A stretch of DNA of 64,000 bases, taken from assembly GCA_030066015.1 (NCBI GenBank), contig JASJCL010000017.1:91183-155182 (forward strand), written 5' to 3'. This stretch comes from Desulfosarcinaceae bacterium (GTDB lineage: Bacteria > Desulfobacterota > Desulfobacteria > Desulfobacterales > Desulfosarcinaceae). Below, piece by piece: positions 55,734-62,711 of this stretch; positions within the stretch are counted from its first letter, which is position 1, and each line of letters opens with the position of its first letter. The notes under the pieces are model-generated. The model was not told the origin of the DNA and ran no database searches. It was given only the letters and a program-made list of their open reading frames with translations. Position numbers and translations under genes: made by a program.

Positions 55734-56334
55734 TTTTAAAATACCCTTTCAGATCCTCTCGCAGGGCGAGCCGGGCCCGGTGGAGGCGAACCTTCACATT
55801 GGCCACAGAAAGTTTCAGGATATCGGCTGTCTCCGTCGTACTGAAGCCCTCCACATCCCGCAGCACCAAGACCAGGCGGTACTTTTCGGGCAGCTCCACA
55901 ATGGCGGTCTTGAGTCGTTGGGCCAGCTCTTCGTTGAGGACTTGGGCCAGGGGCTGTGCCGCCCATTGCGGTACCGTATCGGAGATGTCGGCTTCATCCT
56001 TGGGCAGGAACTCGTCCAGGGAGAGTTCTCTGTCCGGTGCGTATTTGGATTTGCGCCGTCGTTTAAGGCAGGTACTCGTGGCGACTCGGTAGAGCCAATT
56101 GCGAAATTTGGTTTCGTGGCGAAAGTCCTTCAAGTATTTGAATACATTCAAAAAAGTATCTTGAACCATGTCTTCGGCATCACGGCTATCGCCACACATC
56201 TTCAACCCGAAGTTATACAGTTTGCCCTGATACCGCGTCACCAGCTCTTGAAACCGTTCGACCCGCCCGGCGTTTATGGCGGCGATCAAATCGGTATCGG
56301 CGTCCTCAACTTTTTTCTTCTCCGCTTTCGCCAT
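55726..56334 (-). CDS. ECF sigma factor, RpoE-like
   Basis: A 202-aa sigma-70 family factor with regions 2 and 4 only. Region 2 has FQELVTRYQGKLYNFGLKM and DAEDMVQDTFLNVFKYLKDF for -10 recognition; region 4 has LPEKYRLVLVLRDVEGFSTT and SVANVKVRLHRARLALREDL, the -35 helix-turn-helix. The linker is acidic (LPKDEADISDTV). It should direct RNA polymerase to a set of stress-responsive promoters. It lies directly upstream of its anti-sigma factor. An inverted repeat covers its ribosome site. Confidence 0.93.
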   Translation of the reverse strand: MAKAEKKKVEDADTDLIAAINAGRVERFQELVTRYQGKLYNFGLKMCGDSRDAEDMVQDTFLNVFKYLKDFRHETKFRNWLYRVATSTCLKRRRKSKYAPDRELSLDEFLPKDEADISDTVPQWAAQPLAQVLNEELAQRLKTAIVELPEKYRLVLVLRDVEGFSTTETADILKLSVANVKVRLHRARLALREDLKGYFKNE

Positions 56335-56344
56335 CTCGTTTCTT

Positions 56345-56362
56345 GCCTGCCACCTGGCAGGC
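56345..56362 (-). promoter_or_regulatory. Inverted repeat over the sigma factor ribosome site
   Basis: GCCTGCC-ACCT-GGCAGGC forms a 7-bp stem with a 4-nt loop just before the ECF sigma gene. The only AGG-type ribosome-site sequence lies in the arm nearest the ATG, so folding could limit initiation. Confidence 0.5.
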
Positions 56363-56371
56363 GTCAGCCAT

Positions 56372-56461
56372 TCAGGTGGAGATGCCCAGCTTGGGTAGGA
56401 TGTAGCGTTGCAACAATACCCAAATGCCGATGATAAGTAGTAGTATCCAACCCTCGTGCAT
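56372..56461 (-). CDS. 29-aa single-helix membrane peptide
   Basis: A previously unlisted short gene with ATG at 56461 and stop at 56372. The product begins MHEGWILLLIIGIWVLLQRY and ends in a polar ILPKLGIST tail, so it is one membrane helix with a short basic turn. AGAGGG sits about 7 nt before the ATG, inside the last codons of the cytochrome b-like gene, whose TAA is 2 nt upstream. The three genes (ferredoxin, cytochrome-like, peptide) thus form one coupled unit. Similar tiny subunits (CydX, CcoQ and others) stabilise respiratory complexes; that role here is inferred. Confidence 0.65.
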   Translation of the reverse strand: MHEGWILLLIIGIWVLLQRYILPKLGIST

Positions 56462-56463
56462 CG

Positions 56464-56955
56464 TTATACCCTCTTTGGTTTATGGATTCCAGGATCACTT
56501 GTCCACCCCTTTCCAAATAGCAGACAATAGGATGACACGGCCAGTAGTCCCATGACGGCGCCCAAATGGAGAAGGTTGCCGACGATGATGGCGGTGGGAG
56601 GAAAGTAGGCACCGGCCAAATTTTTCGCCACGAAGAAGATGCCACTGGTGACGATGGTGGCCAGCAGTGCACTCCTGACCCAGGCGCTCCAACTGGGCGA
56701 GCCGATGGATCGCCGTCGCATGAGGTAGTCTGCAACGGTATATGCCAGCAGGCCGAGGAGGAGGGCGGCGCCCAGATAGTGTACAAAACGGGTGACGTAG
56801 AAATCCGCCAGCCACCCGAAGCCGGGGATGTCGGCCAGGTAATAGCGCTTGTAGATGGGCATCTGGCCGAAGCCGGTCAGGGCGCATAGGAAGAGGAGCG
56901 CGCGGTAGAGGGTGTGCCGGGTGAACAACTTGGTGATGGGTGGTGGCACGGACAT
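56464..56955 (-). CDS. Cytochrome b-like four-helix membrane subunit
   Basis: A 163-aa membrane protein with four hydrophobic helices (about residues 18-32, 57-75, 89-110 and 124-147). Histidines lie in the helix FVHYLGAALLLGLLAYTV and in GNLLHLGAVMGLLAVS, which could hold heme b and are typical of the cytochrome subunits of formate dehydrogenase- or thiosulfate-reductase-type complexes. GGAGGG before the ATG overlaps the end of the ferredoxin gene. It probably carries electrons between the quinone pool and the periplasmic ferredoxin encoded just upstream. No catalytic subunit is next to it. Confidence 0.75.
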   Translation of the reverse strand: MSVPPPITKLFTRHTLYRALLFLCALTGFGQMPIYKRYYLADIPGFGWLADFYVTRFVHYLGAALLLGLLAYTVADYLMRRRSIGSPSWSAWVRSALLATIVTSGIFFVAKNLAGAYFPPTAIIVGNLLHLGAVMGLLAVSSYCLLFGKGWTSDPGIHKPKRV

Positions 56956-56958
56956 GGT

Positions 56959-57936
56959 TTATCCCTCCTCCTGCGATGATCGGGTGGCGGCGTAGAATTT
57001 CCCGATGGCGGCGGCCGCACCGGCGATGGGCGCCATGACCATGGCCGATATGAGTTGGTTCGCCTGGGCCATGGTGTCCTTGACGGGCTGAAGATCGGGT
57101 TGGCCGGGGCCTGTTTCGATCGCCTCGCGCAGCGTCTCGAAAGGCACCGGCGACACATAGAGTGTGTTGGTGCCGCCGTTTTCCGCCTCGCCGTAGACAT
57201 AGCCGCCCACCGCCTTCGCCAGTTCGTGTGCGGCGGCGATGATCTCCCGTCGCGGACCGATGGTTTGCACATCCTCTGGACACGCCTCGATGCAGGCCGG
57301 CAGCTCTCCGGCAGCCACGCGGGCGTGGCAGCGGTGGCACTTGTACATCACCCCGTTGCCGGCGAAATTGGGCAGTAAGTCCAGATAGAGGCCCACCCCC
57401 GTCTGGCGCTGGGGGATATCCCAGGGGCACACCTTGTTGCACTTGGACCCGCCCAAGCAGATCTCACTGTCGATGCGCGAGATTCCGTTTTCGAGCTGCT
57501 TGGCCGATCCCCAGGGACAGAGCTTGACGCAGGGTGGATTGACGCAATGCATGCAGCGCCGTGGAATGGTGAGGTCTCTCTCCTCTCCCGCCACCGTGAT
57601 CGTGGCCTGCTGTATGTACAGCCAGTTGTAAGGTGTCAGGCGATCATCGACCGCCTGTTTGTCGGACCAGTCGGCCACCTTGGCACGCGGCGGATACATT
57701 TTGGGGAAAGGCTTTTTGGGCTGAGGATACTCTGACCGATTGGCCTCCCGACAGGCGGCCACGCATTCACCGCAGCCGATGCAGCGGCTGATGTCGATGA
57801 GGGTTGCCAGGTGATCGTCACCCGGGGTCAGAGCGGCGTTGGCGGTACCGGCGCCGGCGACCAGACCGGCGGCTGCCAGGCCGCCCTTTAGAAAAGCGCG
57901 CCGGGACAGGGTGGGACGCTTCGATCCGCGACTCAT
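56959..57936 (-). CDS. Tat-exported 4Fe-4S ferredoxin subunit (FdhB/HybA/NrfC type)
   Basis: A 325-aa periplasmic iron-sulfur protein. The Tat signal is SRRAFLKGGLAAAGLVAGAG. Four 4Fe-4S clusters are suggested by CIGCGECVAACREAN, CMHCVNPPCVKLCPWG, the KCNKVCPWD segment and CHRCHARVAAGELPACIEACP. A C-terminal hydrophobic Ala-rich segment may anchor it. The arrangement is that of the electron-transfer beta subunit of molybdopterin oxidoreductases. GGAGG precedes the ATG at 57936. The catalytic alpha subunit is not in the window, so it either lies elsewhere or the module works with another partner. Confidence 0.9.
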   Translation of the reverse strand: MSRGSKRPTLSRRAFLKGGLAAAGLVAGAGTANAALTPGDDHLATLIDISRCIGCGECVAACREANRSEYPQPKKPFPKMYPPRAKVADWSDKQAVDDRLTPYNWLYIQQATITVAGEERDLTIPRRCMHCVNPPCVKLCPWGSAKQLENGISRIDSEICLGGSKCNKVCPWDIPQRQTGVGLYLDLLPNFAGNGVMYKCHRCHARVAAGELPACIEACPEDVQTIGPRREIIAAAHELAKAVGGYVYGEAENGGTNTLYVSPVPFETLREAIETGPGQPDLQPVKDTMAQANQLISAMVMAPIAGAAAAIGKFYAATRSSQEEG

Positions 57937-58196
57937 GAATCCTCCGTTAAGCAATGGTTCTGGGGGGTGGAGCAGTGTCGAAATTTAGTGAGCCCGGACA
58001 AGGGATTTGGTTACAGCCAAGGTGCAAAATGGTGGTGTGCCGGTGCGTCGGCTTGAATCAGGCGCCGGGTGCGAATGAAGCGAGATGCGGGGTGGGTGGG
58101 CTGCCCAGGCAAGGCCGTGCAGAATGGATGAAGATCGGATGGCCGCGATAAACAGTGTGACTCGAAGCCCGGATAGGCGGGGCGTACGGGGAACAC

Positions 58197-59585
58197 CTAC
58201 TTGGTCTGGGCGCGGATGGCCTGCGAGTCGATATCGTATTTCTTGATTTTGTAGTGGATGGCCCGCCGGCTGATGCCGAGGAGTTCGGCCGCATCCTTCT
58301 GGACGCCGCCGGTCTGCTTGAGGGCCCGCACAATGGCGATGCGTTCGTTCTCCTCAAGTGAGAAAGGTGCCGCGTCATCGCTTTCCGATTCGAATGCCTG
58401 GGCCTGGTCCGCCTCCGGCAGGACGGTCTGGTGGAGGTCTTCGGGGAGCAGTTTACCGTTGCGGCAGAGAACAATGCCGGCCTCGATGGCGTTCTTCAAC
58501 TCGCGCACGTTACCTGGCCAGGGGTACTCGGCCAGCCATTTGATCGTTTCGTGCGGCAGTTCCACCGGTGCCATCTTGTATTCTTGGCAGTAGGTCTTCA
58601 TGAAGTGCTCGGCGAGGATGGGAATATCTTCGCGCCGTTCTCTCAGCTGGGGAATCTTCAAGGTCACGACCCGCAGGCGATAGTAGAGGTCCTCCCGGAA
58701 CTGCCCGGCTTTGATGTCTTCACTGAGATCGGCGTTGGTGGCGGCCACGATGCGGCAGTCAACGGGGATCTCCTTCAGATCGCCGATCTTTCGAATCTTG
58801 CGGTCCTCAATGAACCGCAGCAGACGGGTCTGCATTTCGGGAGAAATATTGCCGATCTCGTCCAGGAAGAGAGTGCCTCGGTCAGCGGTTTCGATGAGGC
58901 CCTTCTTGTCGCTCACCGCGTGGGTGAACGAGCCGCGTACGTGGCCGAAGAGCTCACTCTCCAGCAGGCCGGCTGGGGTAGATCCGCAATCCACAACGAC
59001 AAACGGTTTTTTCCGACGGGGGCTCATTTGATGAAGCATGCGCGCCACCCGCTCCTTGCCGACGCCGCTCTCCCCCAGAACGAGGACATTGACATTGCTG
59101 CGGGCCACCTTCTTCACGACCTCGTAAAGCTTTTTCATGATGGGGCTGTCCACCCGGTGGACGTCGTGGACCACCGGCGCAGGGTCGCGGTCCGCGCGCA
59201 GTTGGGGATTCCGCTTAAAATGGCCGTTGATCTTACTGAGCAGTTCACGCCCGTCGAAGGGCTTGGCCAAATAGTCCACGGCCCCCGCCTTAACCGCCAG
59301 GACGGCGTCAGGAATGGTACCATAAGCGGTCAGGAAAAAGATCGGCAGTTCGGGCCGCAGCTCACGGGCTTCAACGAGCAATTCCATCCCGCTCATGCCG
59401 GGCATCTTCATATCCGAGATCATCAGGTCAACGGGGGTCTTCTCAAGTAGCTTGACCGCCTGGGCCCCGCTGCTCGCCTTGTAGATTTGGTAACCGGCGG
59501 AACTCAAACGGGCGTCCAGCACTTCTAATACGTTGGGATCGTCATCTACGATCAGGATGGTATGTTCGGTACTTGCTTGGTTCAT
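58197..59585 (-). CDS. glrR: Sigma-54-dependent response regulator, GlrR/QseF-like
   Basis: A 462-aa NtrC-family activator. The receiver has acceptor D58 (VDLMISDMKMPG) and VDYLAKPF; the receiver text closely follows E. coli GlrR (LxxxGYxxxxASSGAxxxxLL, TAYGTIPDAV). The AAA+ domain has Walker A GESGVGKE (171-178), Walker B GTLFLDEIGNI, and in place of the sigma-54-contact loop GAFTGA the variant GSFTHA (218-223). A Fis-type helix-turn-helix (QKDAAELLGISRRAIHYKIK) ends the protein. It is encoded after a lipoprotein and a histidine kinase, the glrK-qseG-glrR order. The ATG at 59585 is 8 nt after the previous stop and fits the family N-terminus. Confidence 0.85.
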   Translation of the reverse strand: MNQASTEHTILIVDDDPNVLEVLDARLSSAGYQIYKASSGAQAVKLLEKTPVDLMISDMKMPGMSGMELLVEARELRPELPIFFLTAYGTIPDAVLAVKAGAVDYLAKPFDGRELLSKINGHFKRNPQLRADRDPAPVVHDVHRVDSPIMKKLYEVVKKVARSNVNVLVLGESGVGKERVARMLHQMSPRRKKPFVVVDCGSTPAGLLESELFGHVRGSFTHAVSDKKGLIETADRGTLFLDEIGNISPEMQTRLLRFIEDRKIRKIGDLKEIPVDCRIVAATNADLSEDIKAGQFREDLYYRLRVVTLKIPQLRERREDIPILAEHFMKTYCQEYKMAPVELPHETIKWLAEYPWPGNVRELKNAIEAGIVLCRNGKLLPEDLHQTVLPEADQAQAFESESDDAAPFSLEENERIAIVRALKQTGGVQKDAAELLGISRRAIHYKIKKYDIDSQAIRAQTK

Positions 59586-59592
59586 AAGGCGC

Positions 59593-60213
59593 TCATTGGG
59601 GTGCGGAAATCTCTTTCTTTTTCTTCTGGATCTTCTGATCGATCGCCTCAAGGGCGCGAATCTTCTCTTTGAGGTTCCGAATCTCCTGGTTCTTGGCATC
59701 CAGGAGTTCCGTCTTGCTGATCTCGAGGGCCTGCAACCGCCGCGAGAGGGCATCCACCTCGAGTTGCAGGCGGCGGCTCTTCTGCAGACTGGCCTTGTAA
59801 TCGCCTTCGGGCACCGTTCCCTTGCAAATGGTTCGCTGGCCCCCTTTCGCCCGGCAGAGAAAGAGGGGCTCCAAGACGCGCGGGTCCTCCCATTCGGGAT
59901 CCGGGGAGTAGGTCTCTCGCCAGGCGTCCCAGAGCGCGATGGCGGCTGCCTGCTGCCCGGGCGTGCGGGCCCGCATCAAGCGGGTGAACGCGTAACCGTA
60001 GCGGGCCTTTCGCTGGACGGTTTTGCTGCCGGTAGTGTCTTTCAGGTCGGCGAAAATCGCCTCGGCTTGGGCGTAGTGGCGCTGCTGCAGGGCCGCGAAG
60101 CCATTGTCCAAGGTTTCGTGGTCCGTTTCAAACCGGATGGTGTGGCGCAGGTCGTCGATGATCCGGTTGGTGGAGGCACATCCCCCCGTCAGGAGCGCGA
60201 CGGCCACCAGCAC
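59593..60213 (-). CDS. QseG-like lipoprotein with C-terminal coiled coil
   Basis: About 206 aa from the GTG at 60213: a hydrophobic stretch LVAVALLTGGC gives a lipobox with Cys, followed by repeat-like helices (HETLDNGFAALQQRHYAQAE) and a C-terminal coiled coil with the Lys-rich tail KIQKKKKEISAP. Its place between kinase and regulator matches qseG (yfhG). The start is odd: codons directly upstream encode the basic ITIRRQREKGSRG segment, an ideal signal n-region, but only ATC and ATA, not ATG/GTG/TTG, are available there after the kinase stop. The GTG start gives a very short signal peptide. Translation may begin at a non-standard codon. Confidence 0.75.
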   Translation of the reverse strand: MLVAVALLTGGCASTNRIIDDLRHTIRFETDHETLDNGFAALQQRHYAQAEAIFADLKDTTGSKTVQRKARYGYAFTRLMRARTPGQQAAAIALWDAWRETYSPDPEWEDPRVLEPLFLCRAKGGQRTICKGTVPEGDYKASLQKSRRLQLEVDALSRRLQALEISKTELLDAKNQEIRNLKEKIRALEAIDQKIQKKKKEISAPQ

Positions 60214-60264
60214 GACCAGCAGCCCTCGCGACCCTTTTTCCCGCTGTCTGCGTATAGTGATAGG

Positions 60265-61752
60265 TCAACCCCTTTGCAGTGCTAGCTGCAGCGGCGCTTT
60301 GGGAAGGGTGAAGCCGAAGGTGCTGCCTTTGCCGATATGGCTGTCGACCCAAATCGTTCCTTTATGCGCCTCTATGATATTTTTTGCAATACTCAACCCC
60401 AGCCCGACGCCGTCCATATGTTCACGGACATTCTGGGCGCGGTAATATTTATTGAACAGGAGCGCCAGTTCATCCTCCCCGATGCCGGGTCCATGATCCT
60501 GAACCGTGAAACAGACCAAGAGCGGATCGCGATCCTCCTCTGCGCGCACGAACACCTGGCTGCCCTGGGGTGAAAATTTGATGGCATTGCCCAACAGGTT
60601 GAGGATCACCTGGCGAAGCTGCTGGCTATCCCCCATCACCTTGGGCAGACGTGTGTCACACTGGACGCTGATTCGGATTCCTTTGGTGTGGGCGACGTTT
60701 TTGAGGGTATCCACGCTGCCATTGACCAAGGTGTGACAGTCCACCGGTCTGGCAGCCACCTGGAGCTTCCCCGGTTCGAGACGCGACGCCTGCATCAGAT
60801 GGTTGAGCAGATCGCAGATGCGGCCAATCTCGGCACTGGCGATGTTGAGAAATTTTTGTTGCTTTGCGGTGGTGGGACCCATCACCTCCTCAACGATCAT
60901 GTTGACGCTCTCGCGGATGCTGGTGAGCGGGGTGCGGATCTCGTGACTCAACATGGAGATGAAATCGGACCGCATGCGCTCCTCGCGCCGCAGCCGCTCG
61001 GTCATCTCATTGAAAGCGCCGGCAAGCTCTCCAAACTCGTCCTTCGAGCGGACCTTAATCGGTTTACTGTCCCGATCTTTCGTAATGGAACGAATCCCTT
61101 TGATCAGTTCCCGCAGCGGTCGAATCATGGAGTAGGCCAGGAAGGCCACGCCGATCAATCCGATGGCACTGGACACGACCAGTCCAATGAGGCCGTTGCG
61201 CGCCGCCAATTGGCTGCGGCGACTGAGCTCACGGGTGGAGGCTTCAACCTCCTTGGTATTCTCGCTCTGGGCTTGGCGGATCTTGGCAATCCACTGGTTG
61301 ATGACCGACTCGGGAATCCATAACTTGCCCTTGAGCATCCGGCGCTTATCGTCGCTCTTGAGGTAGGCGTCGGTTTCAGCGGCGTTGGGAAACTCCCGGT
61401 AGCTCTCGTAGATCTCATGCCACTGCGTGGGGATCACCACATGGCCCGCTTCCAGTTCAAGAATGCCCACTAGATTGTCCTCGAAAGCCTTCTGGGCAGC
61501 GGCGAAGAAGGTCAGATAATCGATCTTTTGCAGCAGGCTGTATTTCTTCTCATTCTCCTCCATGCTGAGGAGGTTCTCGATCATCTTCTTCGACATCGTG
61601 GCGATGGCGTAATTCTTATTGACGATCGATTCGGACAGAATCACCGCCCGCTGCAAATTGATATAGAGGACGAATATCGTCCCGTAAAAGATAAGAACGA
61701 GGGTGCAGAACCAGATCAGCAGTTTGCTCGTAATCCCGTAGCTCGGATCCAT
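60265..61752 (-). CDS. glrK: Sensor histidine kinase, GlrK/QseE-like
   Basis: A 495-aa membrane kinase. A first helix (residues 8-32) and a second (about 187-210) bracket a periplasmic helical sensor of about 150 residues. A HAMP domain follows (MIRPLRELIKGI), then HisKA with the phospho-His in SMLSHEIRTPLTSIRESVNM, and the ATPase domain with QLRQVILNLLGNAIKFSP, DHGPGIG and VGLGLSIAKNIIEAH. The H-box text resembles GlrK (HLSHELKTPLASMREG). The lipoprotein gene begins in the same reading frame directly after its stop codon. The receptor for QseG-like contact would be the periplasmic domain. Confidence 0.88.
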   Translation of the reverse strand: MDPSYGITSKLLIWFCTLVLIFYGTIFVLYINLQRAVILSESIVNKNYAIATMSKKMIENLLSMEENEKKYSLLQKIDYLTFFAAAQKAFEDNLVGILELEAGHVVIPTQWHEIYESYREFPNAAETDAYLKSDDKRRMLKGKLWIPESVINQWIAKIRQAQSENTKEVEASTRELSRRSQLAARNGLIGLVVSSAIGLIGVAFLAYSMIRPLRELIKGIRSITKDRDSKPIKVRSKDEFGELAGAFNEMTERLRREERMRSDFISMLSHEIRTPLTSIRESVNMIVEEVMGPTTAKQQKFLNIASAEIGRICDLLNHLMQASRLEPGKLQVAARPVDCHTLVNGSVDTLKNVAHTKGIRISVQCDTRLPKVMGDSQQLRQVILNLLGNAIKFSPQGSQVFVRAEEDRDPLLVCFTVQDHGPGIGEDELALLFNKYYRAQNVREHMDGVGLGLSIAKNIIEAHKGTIWVDSHIGKGSTFGFTLPKAPLQLALQRG

Positions 61753-62015
61753 GCGGCATCGTACCTTAGATCACCAGGGGCGGCAGGCCCAACCGCTGCG
61801 ATTGCAACCGGATGGTGAAACGATCGTGCGCCACGCCAAGTGGCAGATAATTGTTAACAAATCTCGGCAGCCAAATCAATTGAGCCGGCTGCAGCCGTCA
61901 TCCGTGCGGGCGCGGGAAAAAATGGGAACCAGACCCGTCAAAATTGTACCCCTTTGTCCGGGGCAGCGGGACGTCAGATCGGATAACTGTCTGAAACAAA
62001 TAAAAGGAAAGATAC

Positions 62016-62031
62016 TGGCATGCCGATTGCT
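62016..62031 (+). promoter_or_regulatory. Sigma-54 (-24/-12) promoter
   Basis: TGGCATG-CCGA-TTGCT fits the sigma-54 consensus (GG at 62017-62018, GC at 62029-62030, exactly 10 nt between), preceded by C as usual. It faces right, away from the kinase gene, toward the 53-aa ORF at 62163 and then the secreted protein at 62712. TGTC-N10-GGAC at 61955-61972, about 80 nt upstream of the start site, may be an activator site. Confidence 0.7.
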
Positions 62032-62162
62032 TTGATATTGCACCAGGAACGGCCGCCAACCCCGCTGGCAATGGACGCCACAAGGTCGCCCAAAAGGGGG
62101 GCGCGGTCGTGATTTGAGGATTGCAAATCCGGTGTTGATCTGGTACGGAGACCTCTGAGATT

Positions 62163-62324
62163 ATGCACTTTTTAGACTCCACCAAACCCTCCGATTCGGA
62201 GGAACGGCGCTTGAACATCGAACGGCGCCAGTACTCATACGCGGATCACATCCCCGAAAGGCGCTCAGGTCAGGATCGGCGAGACGAGACCGAAACCGCC
62301 ACGCCTGCCAGCAGCGAACGATAG
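62163..62324 (+). CDS. 53-aa charged protein with RRSGxDRR motif
   Basis: A short gene starting with ATG at 62163 and ending with TAG at 62324. It encodes a hydrophilic peptide with a repeated pattern: SEERRLNIERRQYSYADHIP, then ERRSGQDRRDETETATPA. The ERR...ERR...Y..HIPERRSGxDRR pattern recurs in many small and PilZ-adjacent proteins of Desulfobacterota, so it is likely real. A GGAGA site lies about 12 nt before the ATG. The sigma-54 promoter about 130 nt upstream probably drives it. Its function is unknown. Confidence 0.65.
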   Translation: MHFLDSTKPSDSEERRLNIERRQYSYADHIPERRSGQDRRDETETATPASSER

Positions 62325-62711
62325 TTTCTACGCTATCCATTGGAAACTTGCAACACAACCTGAACCGGTACCGGTAGTGAGACGACTGATCTACTGAAGC
62401 GTGAAGATCGCCATCGACATCAGAGTAAGAACTGGACCAGAACCGACAATGCTGGCTGGGAACCTCCGGGACCTCCATCTCCTCTCGCGTGAAAGCGCTG
62501 CAACTCTGCCGCGCTGACGCCATCGAGGGCACCCCATCCCGCCGCCCATATGAGACAGCAGCAAGCTCTCAGCCGATATCCCGGCGTCCATTTGGATTGC
62601 ACGACCCCATGGGCAGTCCCTGAAGAACTGCGAAGCGGTAGTGCGACGATCGATATTGCGCCATTTTAGATAGTTACGAACTGATAGCAACCTCTGTAAG
62701 GAGAACCACAC
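62325..62711 (+). other. 387-bp leader before the secreted FN3 protein
   Basis: No gene or recognised riboswitch is seen. It contains a perfect 12-bp palindrome ACCGGTACCGGT at 62364-62375. A long frame on the other strand overlaps the next gene antiparallel and is not a real gene. Confidence 0.5.

Noticed and set aside
61843..61858. TGGCAG-N5-TTGTT as a second sigma-54 promoter
   Set aside because: The -12 element lacks GC at the required place, unlike the near-perfect site at 62016.
62325..62711. Possible cyclic di-GMP riboswitch before the FN3 gene
   Set aside because: The conserved GEMM core sequences and paired stems could not be found; only a short palindrome is present.
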